A stretch of DNA of 64,000 nt from Strigamia acuminata (GCA_949358305.1 OX442319.1:3224001-3288000); one strand, 5' to 3'; shown: positions 45,141-56,190, counted from the first letter of the stretch. The notes: generated by a model not told the origin, from the letters alone. Made by a program: numbers and translations.

Positions 45141-45602
45141 AATAGTTATTGGAAATATATTGACAGTATTGGCCAATGATTTTTTTCAATTCCCAATAAC
45201 TTTAATAATGTTAGGAAATAAATAACAACAACAATTTTCCAATTTACTAACAACGAGATCTACAAATGAAAATTTTAAAATTTTAAATTGGATCATTAGG
45301 CACTGTAAGTGAGATTTAAGAAGGTTATAAAAATCATTAAGACTACACTTAAATAAAATAATTCCACATTAAAATTACTGCGTGTAAAGGTTGCTGAAAT
45401 TCCCTGAAAAAACCCATTTCAACATTACACAATAACTTTTAAATACATTTCTACAAGAGAAGTACAAGTAGGTTTCTTTGCAGTGAATAGCAAGGCATGA
45501 TTGGAAAGAAATAACGAGCCAAACAAAAAATAATATGTTTTATGAATTGCTTCATTATAAAATTAATTTTTATTCTTTCTTTCTTTCTGTCTACAATCCC
45601 CA
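45141..45602. other. Intergenic, 3' flank of the galaxin-like gene
   Basis: AT-rich, nothing recognised. The - strand gene that follows would use a poly(A) signal in this interval. Confidence 0.4.
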
Positions 45603-47144
45603 CTATGGTCCCACGAAACCATTATCTGTCCTTCTATATCCTTGTATCAGCCGTCGGAGAATTTGTTGCCAAACAGAAGGATAAACTCTTGTCTGACAAT
45701 CCTGATCCTCATCAGTAATAGAATTAGAACAGCATTGGGAATAGCGGCCTTTCTTTTCAATAATGTTTCCACCGCAACACACCTCTTTTTGGCTATCGTA
45801 CCGTTTGTCCCCGCAACAAAGTTGCAAAACCCCACCGGTCTCGTACAACTTGCCTTTACAGCACTGCGTATTAGTTGTGTAATTATAGGCTGTATTGCCG
45901 CAACAAGAATTACCCAAACTCGATGAAACAACACCAGGCTTGACATCTGGGTTAGCGGAATCGAAGCAACACACTTCTTTGCCGAAAAAGTACGCTTTTG
46001 CATTTACACCCGATCCGCAACAGGCTTGTCCATTTTTCTCCCCGATCTTGATTTCTTGCGTTCCGCAGCAAATACTCGTTGATGTATTAATCGATTTATC
46101 TCCGCAACATTTCCTGTTATAAAACCCAACTTGTTGGTACTGGTAGGGATATTCATAACCGTCTTTGCAGCAGATGTCTTTGCCATATTGGTACGTCCTC
46201 AATCCACAACACGTGTTGTCTTGAGGGTTTGTTTTCGTAACGATTGTCTTGGTGTTGTCATTATTGCAACATAAGGCTGTTTGGCCGTTATAGGTGAGTG
46301 GTCCGCAACAATTATTGTCATTTGGATCGAGTTTGGTTACACCTCCAACTGTGTTATTCACCGTGCAACACAATTGTTTATTATTATTTATTATTACTTG
46401 TCCGCAGCATTGGTTTTTCCCATCTGGATTGTCATAAGCCTCGTTGTTGCAACATATTTGTTTGGTGTGGTCATACAACCCATTGCCACAACACATAGAG
46501 GTTGGTGAAGGCTTGTCAACAACAACTGTTTTGTTACAACACACTTGTTTGTCGTAATTATATGCTTGTTTACCGCAACACATGTTTTCATTCATTCCTG
46601 GAGCACGCTCCACAATTTCGCCATTGCAACACAATTGCGTGCTGGCGTTAAATAATTCTAGACCGCAACATGACTTTTTGTTGCCTACTTTGGGTAAAAC
46701 AGCATATTGGTCACCTTTACTGCTGATCAAATGGCAGCAAATGCTATCTGACATATCGTATGCGTTTGCACCGCAGCAGGTGGTGTGGGTTTCGGATAGT
46801 TTGGTTACTGCGACAAATTCTAAGTCCGGTACGAATTCGAAGCAACATAGCTGCGTCTTAGTGTCGAATGCGCTTGTACCGCAACAGTCGGAATCTTCTG
46901 CGCTTTCTCCTTGCGCTAAGTGCACGACCCTATTGCTACAGCAGAGGTCAGTTTTGGTGTCGTATGTCTCATTTCCACAGCAGAGGGAGCCTATTTGTTG
47001 GTCGTGAACGGCTCCGTCGCAGCAGATTTGAGTGGATTTGTCGCGGATGTTTGTTCCGCAACATTCCAGAGGGGCTTTTGATGACACCTCGTGTACGGAT
47101 CCTTTGCAGCAACGTTGCATCCTTGAATCAAACACACTCGTAGC
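45603..47144 (-). CDS. Galaxin-like Cys-Cys repeat protein
   Basis: A long open - strand exon of about 510 codons consists of repeats with paired cysteines. Typical spacing is CCG..x(Y/F)(D/N)..(Q/K)xCC, for example LCCGNETYDTKTDLCC. About 30 CC pairs are present, with loops of variable length in between, ending VYPSVWQQILRRLIQGYRR..FVGP. This is the hallmark of galaxins, extracellular matrix proteins first known from coral skeleton and also found in other animals. No transmembrane segment is seen in the exon. The open frame continues upstream of 47144 into a transposon, so the true 5' exon with signal peptide is not identified and the gene may be 5' truncated. Cysteines and frame are intact throughout. 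Confidence 0.82.
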   Translation of the reverse strand, partial: ATSVFDSRMQRCCKGSVHEVSSKAPLECCGTNIRDKSTQICCDGAVHDQQIGSLCCGNETYDTKTDLCCSNRVVHLAQGESAEDSDCCGTSAFDTKTQLCCFEFVPDLEFVAVTKLSETHTTCCGANAYDMSDSICCHLISSKGDQYAVLPKVGNKKSCCGLELFNASTQLCCNGEIVERAPGMNENMCCGKQAYNYDKQVCCNKTVVVDKPSPTSMCCGNGLYDHTKQICCNNEAYDNPDGKNQCCGQVIINNNKQLCCTVNNTVGGVTKLDPNDNNCCGPLTYNGQTALCCNNDNTKTIVTKTNPQDNTCCGLRTYQYGKDICCKDGYEYPYQYQQVGFYNRKCCGDKSINTSTSICCGTQEIKIGEKNGQACCGSGVNAKAYFFGKEVCCFDSANPDVKPGVVSSSLGNSCCGNTAYNYTTNTQCCKGKLYETGGVLQLCCGDKRYDSQKEVCCGGNIIEKKGRYSQCCSNSITDEDQDCQTRVYPSVWQQILRRLIQGYRRTDNGFVGP

Positions 47145-47885
47145 CAGTGTTGGGCACGGTACCCCCAACGAGTACCGCGGTACAAGTACGCGGTACTTGT
47201 GCCGGCGATAAAAAGTACCGCGGTCCCGATACGCGGTACCTAGTGCGGTACCGCGGTACCGGTATGCGGTACATGCAGCTTCCGCAAAAAGTACCGCGGT
47301 CCCGGTACAGTACCGGTACCGGGATTTTGCGGTACTCTCGCGGTACTTGGGAAAACGCGAGAAAACACGAGATTCTCGTGTTTTCTCCCGTTTTCCACTT
47401 TTTTTTTTAAAAAGTTGATGTTTACACTCATTTAAAATGAGTATAAACATCAATAACCATTAAAATCGCATTAAAAGCTTATTAATAATAAGCTTTTAAT
47501 GTTATTTTGCCACTCGTCTGCCACCCGAACACCGAACAAATTAACGGGCGGGCGGACGGGTCTTCGAGCAGGGCGGGCGTTTTACCTTGTGCCAGGTCGA
47601 ATCGTAACGTCACAACGACGTTACGATTTTAGACAACTTTAACGTGGAAAACGGGAGAAAACACGTGAATCTCGTGTTTTCTCGCGTTTTCCCGAATACC
47701 GCAAGAGTACCGCAGGGCGCCGAAAGTACCGCGGTACAAGTATCCGATACTACCGGAGACTGCAAAAAGTACCGCGGTACCGGTACTCAGCTTGAACAAA
47801 AGTACCGCGGTACAGGCTGCGGTACTGTACCGGTACCGGCGGTACTGGTAACGCCGGTACCGGTACTGTACCGTGCCCAACACTG
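47145..47885. mobile_element. hAT-like non-autonomous element with GTACCGCGGTAC palindromes
   Basis: Ends CAGTGTTGGGCACGGTAC and the complementary GTACCGTGCCCAACACTG, with an imperfect 8 bp flank repeat (CTCGTAGC / CTCGTTTC), both hAT-like traits. Sub-terminal regions of about 200 bp on each side are packed with GGTACC, CCGCGG and GTACCGCGG motifs. They are mutually inverted, as is the GAGAAAACACGAG/CTCGTGTTTTCTC motif next to them. Centre about 47410-47640. No transposase. It abuts the 5' edge of the galaxin-like exon. Confidence 0.8.
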
Positions 47886-48308
47886 CTCGTTTCCCAATAT
47901 TGATATATTTCCCAATATGATGCATACGAATGTGTATGTTTGCAAGCGTTACTGCAGCGTCAATTTCTTGTAGTTCCCCCAACATTTTGTATAACGTATA
48001 AACTGTTGTCCATGCAGCTTCTCAATCCATTTTTTGCTGTCCGCAAGAACTGTTCAAGGTTGTCACCTTAAAATATTGTCACAGTAAAATACAATTTTAT
48101 GTATATTGAATTATCCCGGATAGGAGTGGAGTATTAAATGACAAATAAACGCACGTCCTGTTTTGAAATTTCCTGAAATAAGAAAAAAAAATCATATATA
48201 ATCGGTTTGCGTACAGCAGATTGTAGCACATTTAAGAAAAAGTGAGTAAATTAAAACAAACTCGCATTACATTCCGTTTTTAATAATCTTAAATTATTTT
48301 CAGTTCAA
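47886..48308. other. Short region between hAT element and small secreted gene
   Basis: No supported gene. The 48240-48308 part likely includes a 5' UTR intron of the next gene, since a TTTTCAG acceptor (48297-48303) precedes its ATG. Confidence 0.45.
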
Positions 48309-48581
48309 ATGCTGATTGCATGTATCTTGGTCGCGGTTGCGATAACAGCAGACGCTGCTCAACGCTTTGATGTCAACAAAATCAATGAAAGACCGAAAAG
48401 AGATATATTAGGACTACCGAAAAAACAAGTCAAACGCGATCTTTTATATCCGTATCTACCAAATCCTGCTCTAATTGGTAAGTTCCAACATTATTCAAAA
48501 ATATAATTTCAATGTTTAAATTGTACTATTCTTATTCCTAATCTGATTACAGATAACAATGCTACGAAACGATTCACTTGA
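48309..48581 (+). CDS. Small secreted precursor with dibasic sites (putative neuropeptide or antimicrobial-type)
   Basis: Two exons, 48309-48477 and 48553-48581, give 65 aa in frame. The start MLIACILVAVAITADA is a convincing signal peptide. The rest has three Lys-Arg sites (RPKR, QVKR, ATKR) that would release DILGLPKKQV and DLLYPYLPNPALIDNNAT. No Gly precedes the KR sites, so amidation by the nearby PHM enzyme is not predicted. A splice acceptor just upstream of the ATG (48303) implies a 5' UTR intron or trans-splice. I do not recognise the family. A short coding length makes the call moderate, but signal peptide plus consistent splice phase support it. Confidence 0.6.
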
Positions 48582-48879
48582 AAAAAAAGCAGATTTACTC
48601 ACTTGTAACGAATTGTAAATATAAAGGCAGATGGATTTTACGACTTTGAAAATTCGATTTACAATCAATTGAAAATAAATTTTTACGCAACATTTTTATG
48701 ATCTAGGAAAGAGACCATTTCCATGACTTTTTTTTACAATAACTTTGCAAACATTTTCAATTGTGAATATTTTTAATTTCACAATATATTTCCTACATAT
48801 TTCCAATAAGTTTCCAAGGTTTTTACCAATATAAAAAAATCTACTACCCTCCATTTTTAAAATATTAAATACACCAACT

Positions 48880-49275
48880 CAATATTTACAATTACAAGTA
48901 TACTCTGACAAAGTTAAGAAGACAGTCCTTATTGGCGGAAATAGAAACCAGCGCCAGCAACGGAAATAGCGACTGGTGCCAAAACCTTAACCCAACGACA
49001 AGTTCACGAGCAAACCTTACAATGCTACGATGGGAAACATAAACAACTCCGAGAATGAGCAATGGATCAACATAACCCAATACGCGGACAAACATTTCCT
49101 ACTTCTCCTACCACAGACCAATACAGATAGCAAAAACACCAACAAACGACAACAACTCCTAATGATGTACTCACTAAGATATCTCCTTTTTTAATGACCA
49201 CTTGAATCACAACTGATGGATAAAACATCTGCAGATAATACAGTAGCAATATCAACAGAGAGTACAACCTTAACA
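48880..49275 (-). pseudogene. Degenerate fragment similar to the 3' exons of the PHM gene
   Basis: About 49168-49235 (ATATCTCCTTTTTTAATGACCAC..ATGGATAAAACATCTGCA) aligns with 52268-52322 of the PHM gene. The neighbouring 48900-49160 part is weakly related to the preceding PHM exon but has lost its frame. It reads as a second, separate broken copy. Confidence 0.55.
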
Positions 49276-49352
49276 ATCAACTGAACTGCAATGTTGCGCG
49301 TAAATAAACATTCATAAGTCCGCCATTTTAAAAATTTAAAGCGTGAACAGCC

Positions 49353-50560
49353 ATGGTCTATTTTCGAATTTTAGTCGCTGCAACTGCCGGAATCGGATGT
49401 TACTGCGGACCATTCATCGACACATTGGCAAAGAAAACTTTCAAAGTGAAAGCGCAAATACACGACGCCGAACGAACACCCGGATCTGAACTCGGAAGTC
49501 GTTTCGCTAAATATGGACTCCCACAACGAGACGTGACTTTAAGATATAAACATTTTCAAACGTCGTACGACCAGAGAAACCGAATGCCCAACTGGGTTGT
49601 GGAACATTTGAATTATGACAAACTCTTTGCGCCGCCTGATGGCGCATATTGTCACAGAAATGAATGTAGACACTCCGACCCGAGGATTAGAAAGGAATTT
49701 CAATCGGATGGTATCGATAATTATGAAGAAAGAATGGTTGGAAGTCCTCTAGCTAATTACGCCAATTATTGTAGTTATGCGCAGGGCGTAGCCGATTCCT
49801 ATCTTATGACGAATAGTGTTCCTCAGGTATATATTTGTATTTGTATATTTATTTATTATTAAAAACATTTATATTTCATTGCAGTATAACCAATTTTTTA
49901 CCGGCGCGTGGTCAGATTTGAATATTTACTGCAGATATTTGACGCGAATTTACGACGACGTTTACGTATTCAGCGGACCGCTGTTTGAACCGACGTAAAG
50001 AGTTGACGACACGACTGATGACGGAAAATGAGCAATTTGTGTCTTTACAGATGTGCAGAGCAGATGTTGTACCGAGTTTCGCAAACGAATCATCTTCATT
50101 TCCCCAATCATTATTATAAAATAATTATTTTGAAAACGGACGATGAGTTTAGCATCGGCTGTTTCATAATGCCAAATCGACGCATCGGTCTCGAGCGCTC
50201 GTTGACCGAATTTCGAGTTCCGTTGCAACAAATAGAAGAAATAGCTGGATTCAAGCTGTTCAAAGAAGGTTTCTACTTACCCGAAGAGGATCTACCTGAT
50301 GTTGACGATTTTCGTCGTAACAGAAACGAGTATATGGTGAGTTTGACGGCAATTGCTTGATCGGTTGAAGGTTTAACTTGTGATTAAATAATTTAAAGTA
50401 TTATTGCGTAAGAAATGATCATTGTTGATGCTTCATCTAGGCCCACGAACCTATGGTGATGTGGGACGATCCTGGATTACCTCATGTTGAGTTTGAAAAT
50501 TGGATACCACTAGGTGAGGAAGGGCAGAATGGACATAATGGACATCAACATCAGAATTGA
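49353..50560 (+). CDS. EXOG/EndoG-like nuclease-fold protein lacking the catalytic motif
   Basis: Four exons (49353-49826, 49885-49994, 50051-50336, 50441-50560) join to 329 aa. The N-terminus (MVYFRILVAATAGIGCYCG) is hydrophobic, as in mitochondrial EXOG/EndoG. The family scaffold is clear: SYLMTNSVPQ, then WSDLNIYCRYLTRIYDDVYVFSGPLF, then HFPNHYYKIIIL, then GCFIMPN and LTEFRVPLQQIEEIAGFKLF. The active site normally reads DRGH (EndoG) or SRGH (EXOG). Here the aligned residues are VGSP (129-132), so the general-base His is Pro132. The metal-binding Asn is retained (Asn138). The C-terminus ends in NGHNGHQHQN. Most likely a non-catalytic paralogue. The reading frame is fully open, so it is not an ordinary pseudogene. 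Confidence 0.85.
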
Positions 50561-51375
50561 TTAAATCTGTGCATTTTTATTTATTTTGTTAATTTCTGAA
50601 TAAAATTATTGAGCAAGCACGACCAAGTGCGATTTTGTAATTTTTTTTTTTACACATGAGTAGATTGTACAATTAAATCAAGATGGAATAAACCTTTGTC
50701 ACGAATCAACTTACTTGTTAAATGTTTAGTTAATTTGATCTGAATTTACGCGCAAGAAGATGTAGCGCAAACCAGTGGGCAAAGTTCGTAGATTTACTCT
50801 GGGAATGCCGTCGTCAAGTGTGGACATCAGACGGTGAATAAACCTAAGCTCGCTGTAACAACCATTATTTATATTCGACGGGCTCGAATCTCACGTTGTG
50901 GGTTTTGACGTTAAAAGAAATGAGTAAGCGGGAGGGCGTGGAATGACACAGGCATGCGAATGATAAAAGGTGGGCAAAAAGAGGCGCTATTAGAGTTAAA
51001 TTAAAGTGCGCTGTTAAGGACGCAATGTTAACGTAAAGGTGACAACTTCAGCTCAATCTAAAAGGTGTTAACTCGTTGAAAGAGATCAAGAGATCTGAAG
51101 AAGTCTGTTTGGATTGAGAAGACAGTGACGAAGTAAACTGGGTCATCTGGTTTGGTTTATAAGAGTGGGTGAGGGGGTGAAAGGTATAAAATAAGTCTAA
51201 TTGTTGGAAATAATGAAATGCGCGCGATGAAGCTGCGCATATATTTAGAGATGATTCATCAGTCTTAGATGAAAAGAGAGATTGGGAAAAAATAAGTAAA
51301 CTTAAGAAATGGGTTAAACTAAGTAGAAATGAATTAAAAAAGAAAGGTGGGTAGCCTGCCCGTGACACCTTCAGA

Positions 51376-51407
<32 letters not shown>

Positions 51408-51991
51408 TGCGCCCACACGTTTGGATCGGTGCGTTGCCGTGAAGCATCAGTGCGGAGCTTGTGTGTTTGTTTAGTTTCATGCCAGAAATTTTCTTTGAAA
51501 TTATTTTATCTTTTACCTAAAAATTGTCCTTTTTTGTTAGTTAAATATTCGGGGTTGGTCTAAACATTAAAAACTGCAAGTGGAACAACAAATAAACTGA
51601 GAAAAGCCAAAACTTCTGAAATAAAATTAACAAATAAAATGAGCATTTTATTTAATCTCGTCATCAATCCAGCACAAAAACTTAAACTTTAGAACTTATG
51701 ATTAAAGTTTCTTGAAATATTTATTGCACATATATACCGTCATAGAAATATAACTAACTAATAAAAGCACATAAAAACAATAATAAATAAAGCAACATGA
51801 TAATATCAAGATCAAAATTTAGTAACAAATATCGAAATAATTTATATATATATTTTTTTTAAAAATTTTCTTACTTTTATTTTTATTTTATTTTTTTAAG
51901 CAAAAATATGGATTTATTTGTTAAAATCTTTTCCACTAACACCCAAATAGACATTAAAAATAGAGTAACATCAAACCCCATTTACAATTCC
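50561..51991. other. Intergenic region
   Basis: Contains an (ATT)n microsatellite at 51378-51405 and AT-rich tracts. A candidate AATAAA for the EXOG-like gene is near 50599. Open frames such as 51048-51368 (-) have no recognised domain. Confidence 0.5.
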
Positions 51992-54676
51992 TTACAGTTC
52001 GCTGGCATCTTGAGGAATATCGCCGAGTGGAAACTGCTTCCAATACCAAAATGGCGGCCCCATGCTAAAACAATACTTCCTTTCCAACACGTTTGCGCCG
52101 TCGACCCAATAGAGCAGATAAAAATTACACATTTCGTCTTTGGAAGTCGAACCGATCCGAGTCAACCTTGTGCGATTATTCTCCATAGTACACCTAGCCG
52201 CCTAAACGAAGCAAACAAACTCATAATTCAAGGGAATTGTCCTTGCCGGAACAGAATACTCACCAGGATGTCTCCTTTTTTAATAACCACACTTAAATCA
52301 TCAACTGGATAAAACATCTGCAAATAAAACAGTACGGGTAAGTTGAGTGCAATTTATACTTGTTTGACTCGAATACTTGAGGTAATTGTGGACTTTTCTT
52401 TCCTAGAAGCGTCCATTTGTATTCTTTTCCAACCGGAACGACTTTGTAACCCGACACTACCCTGCCCAGGGAGTGCGTGTGTGTTCTGAACGCAATCGGA
52501 TGAACATCAATATCTTCGTCAATAAGACACGCTGATTCCATGTGCGCTGTATCAAATCATTGTTTTTAGCCGTTTTTTCAAGTAAAAGCAAGCTTTGGAA
52601 TTTTACCCGCTCTCTTGTGTTTCCACCGTTAAGCCGCATGCCGGTATAGTGCGAGTTTGAGAAACTAAATCCTAATATATTTTCCAGTAAATTTTACAAT
52701 TCAGAATCCAATTTTGGCGAGTCTAAACAAGCATAAAAGGCATTTTTAGATGTTCAAAACGTAGGAAATAGGCCTAAATTTCTAGAAATTTACCCAGATT
52801 TTAGTAATAATCTTCAGAAAATTAAGAAAACTCAAATTTCAGGCCCAAATTCCAACATAATTATTCATCCGGCACGGAATTCCAAAAATCTGGTAAACCC
52901 AGCATGCGGCTTAAAGCGGGGTAACACGATAAGAGTTTATTTATTTTTAATTAACCGTACCTGTAGATTTGGCTGGAATGACCCCACCGGTACCAATCAT
53001 GTAAACACCTGCTAACCGAGGCATACTGTAACAAACGCAATCATAATTATAAAACAATTATAAAGTCAATGTAACCTTTGATATTACGGTGTTTCTGTGT
53101 AAGTTAAAAACACTCCAGAGTCATCAGTTCCACCATCTGTTAATGATAAAGATATTTCAATGTCAGGTTCCATTTAATCTGTAGAATTTTAAAAAGAAAT
53201 TACCGACAAATTTGCTGACATCGAGATAATGAACTTGAAGCACTAAATATTTTACATCGGTGTTCTTTCCTATTTTGAACCCGACTCCTAAAAAATAATC
53301 AAGTAAAGTTTGTCAGATTTGTGGACCACCGATCAGTTTCAACAGGGGGTCCACGAATCAACAGCAGATTTATAGGTAAAAAATGTATTTGCAGGCGGAA
53401 AAATCATTTTTATGAAAAATAAATTCATTTTGAGCTGAAAACTTGCATTTCCGTGTGAAATTGCAAGGTGTATCTTATCGCAATGATATTTGATATTGCG
53501 AGGATTTGGAAGTTTGTTTTGGCTCGTCCAACTTGTGGCAAACTTCTGGATCTTGGCTGTGTATGAAGTTGTGACTTTGATTAATAAATCCAATCTTGAG
53601 AAACTAAATCCTAATATATTTTCCAGTAAATTTTACAATTCAGAATCCAATTTTGGTGAATTTTTCTTCTTTTTTCATGTGATGTCATCCCGCGATGACA
53701 TCACAGTCCATTTAGCTCTTATATTGCTCTCTCAGATATTAATTAGATGAATTTACCTTCTGGAAGGTCAAGTTTTGGAGCATCTTTGGCCCAGGCGTAG
53801 ATAATTTGCGAACCGGTCGCGCATATTGGACCCGTTTTGTAATGACTGGATGAGCCTTGCATTTCCCCGCAATCCCTAATCAAACCAATGCATCGTTAAC
53901 CAAGCAGTAGATAAACAGCAGCATTGTAATAACATTACCAAGCTTCGAATAGTTTACCCGGCGTTACACAACCGTATAATAACATGTGGTGAGCCGTGTG
54001 CGAAGTTGCATTCGGTTTAAAACCAGCTGAAAAATCAAATTTATTGTATTTTATAAACTTTTTTTAAATTTATTTTTATACTTATGTAAAAAGTTTTATC
54101 CTGGTCCATTTTTACAGTCGTGCACAAATATGTTTCAGGCTATAAAAAAAATTAATGACAATCAGCAGGGCTCCATTTGTGAAGAATTTTTAATTTGTCT
54201 TATTCATTGACCAAACAAAACAGACAAAATTTTGCAAAATCACAAAGAAAGGAATGAGGAAATTCATTTCTTTGCCATTGTATGGTGCGCTAACAAATAC
54301 AAAAATTTAACACACGGAGTCGTGTCGCGGTCATCCGCTGGTGAGACAAATAAACGAGGTCAGGCACGTCGTGTTTGTTTTGTTGTTGGTATATTCGAGT
54401 TATTTACTTCCTGTTGAATAATTGCCGGTCACATCCGGTTAACGGTTATTTTATAGATTTTATAGGTTTTTTGTACACACACGATTCAACTCAACAGCTG
54501 TCAGCAGTCACATGACGCTTAGAATGAGGATTAAACATATTAATTTGACTTACCATTAACGGCTGCACGTGTGGCATTAAGAGAGGATATTCGTCGGATT
54601 TGACATGGGCTGCCGCGGATATGTAAAACTGCCAAGTGCAACAGATGAGAAGGAAGGATGTTCGGTGTGCAGCCAT
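51992..54676 (-). CDS. Peptidylglycine alpha-hydroxylating monooxygenase (PHM)
   Basis: ATG at 54676 (MAAHRTSFLLICCTWQFYIS, a signal peptide). The first exon is 54676-54554, then 54139-54082 (ETYLCTTVKMDQDKTFYI), then the HHMLLYGC exon near 54030-53940, and the exon near 53877-53760 (CGEMQGSS..SQIIYAWAKDAPKLDLPEG). Later exons give VLQVHYLDV (near 53240), AFRTHTHSLGRVVSGYKV (near 52490) and SSKDEMCNFYLLYW (near 52150). The Cu ligands of PHM are all present: HH in HHM, H in VHY, HTH and the Met in DEM. Stop at 51992 if the last exon is read through. It hydroxylates peptidyl-glycine in the secretory pathway as the first step of peptide amidation. No lyase (PAL) domain is seen, so it appears monofunctional. 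Confidence 0.9.
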
Positions 54677-55405
54677 TGCGGTGGGTTTGATCAATTTACT
54701 CGTTGCTACGTTACTCGTATCGACTCGTGCGTCATGGCGGTCGCGGGGGCGGATGTGAGCGCAAGGGCAAACCGCACCTGATTGGTCGGTTCAAAATGTC
54801 AACCCGAGATTAGAGGGCAAAGACCCAAAGTCGCAACATGTTTGTAAGAAAAAGCGTGTAAATATTTAAAGAGAATAAAGACGACGTTGTGCTGTGGCAG
54901 AAAACAAAATTTCTTTCTATGCTGAAATATATTTCAATGTTATTGAATAATACAGGTGTATTCAATCTTAAATCGATTTCGGAAATCTTGATTTTCTTGA
55001 TTCTAATAATTCTGATGACAATTTTGGTTCGTAGAAAATTGAAGATTTAGATATTTTGTGAGATTTTGGTTATCAAAATCTAATTTAAAATTTCTAAATA
55101 ATATCGAATACTACCGGTAATCGAAATATATGTAAAATGAAAAGAATAAAATCTAATTTATAACAATTTAGAGATTTAAAAAAAATCTTATTCGTACATA
55201 TTTTAAAATTGTAAATTGAGCAAAAAAAAGTGCACGTATCGGGTTTTGTTAGAGGCAAAATAGATTAAAACAAATTTCAGTTTTTTGGATATTCGAGTTC
55301 AAAAATAATGCTAATGATACTTTTAAAAACATTCAATTAACAGCGCATATAAATTAAAAAACTTTCCCACCATGTTCACACGTAATTCTACAACCAAACA
55401 TGTAA
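54677..55405. other. Intergenic region upstream of PHM
   Basis: The 54700-54800 part is GC-richer and probably holds the PHM promoter. The remainder is AT-rich with nothing recognised. Confidence 0.45.
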
Positions 55406-55560
55406 TTATTCCCGTTTATTTAGGCATTTAATGCAAGTTGCTGTATGTCTTTTTAAATTCCCACTTTGAATACAGGAATAAGAACAAAGATGGCACTTGA
55501 ATGGTTTTTCTCCTGTGTGAGGTCGCACGTAGTCCACCAGCTGGCCTTTATTCCTAAGGA
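55406..55560 (-). CDS. C2H2 zinc-finger exon (3' end of a gene or fragment)
   Basis: A - strand exon after a CCTTAG acceptor (about 55556) encodes a linker and one finger, HTGEKPFKCHLCSYSCIQSG followed by NLKRH, and ends CLNKRE-stop at 55406. The TGEKPF linker is diagnostic. Only one finger is complete, with no clear upstream fingers in the next 1 kb on the - strand, so this may be a terminal exon of a gene with a long intron or a retained fragment. Confidence 0.6.
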
Positions 55561-55904
55561 AATTGAACGCATCACAATAATAATGGGAAGCCACCGAATG
55601 AAACAATAGGTGTATTCAATCTTTCGAACTTTCCACAGCCCTCATTCCAAAAGCAGAAGTAAGTCTGCCCACAGTGCTGGATAATGTAAAGAGCAGAGCC
55701 TTGTGTGAGCCCTGCCTTGCATTTGTGAGAGGAAGCCAGTTAGAGGTGAATGGCAGTCGTTCTTGTTATAGAAACAGTACCTTAAATCAGACAGGGATAG
55801 CAGTAACTGGAATTCCCAATAGGTCACCCATTAGAGTGCTGACCGGACGCACTGCTGCTTAACTTGTGTTGAGAACAAGTGATCGGCAAACCAATGACTC
55901 CCGA

Positions 55905-56190
55905 TACAGAAATGGGAGGCTATGAACAGCTCACCATGCTGGTCACCTGTGCCTATCAGAACACAGACGTTAAGCAGAATTGGGTCTGGTCAATACTTGG
56001 ATGGGTGACCGGTGGAAATTTTCCTTATTTTTTCATCCCTGTCCAATTAAGGTACCGTTTGTCTGGCAACAATATCTGCCATCCATCTCCAACTGGGTGG
56101 CGTGTGGTTTTCCCAGTTCTCGGTGCAAATGCAAGGTTAGGTCCCCAAGAAAGTCGTCTCGCCGATCCCCATTTGCATGGCCTAATGTTT
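55905..56190 (+). mobile_element. 5S rRNA-derived SINE-like sequence
   Basis: 55918-56018 resembles a whole 5S rRNA: GCTATGAACAGCTCACC at the start, GTTAAGCAGAATTGGGTCTG (A-box region), and CAATACTTGGATGGGTGACC (C-box, nearly intact). It lacks the closing 5S 3' stem and runs into about 160 bp of unrelated sequence. This suits a SINE3-type element more than a functional 5S gene. It is followed directly by a tandem array. Confidence 0.65.

Noticed and set aside
47145-47453. N-terminal extension of the galaxin-like open frame
   Set aside because: This part is the palindromic end of the hAT-like element, not galaxin sequence.
55918-56018. Functional 5S rRNA gene
   Set aside because: Too many differences in the 5' half, and the 3' closing stem and terminator T-run are missing; kept as SINE-like.
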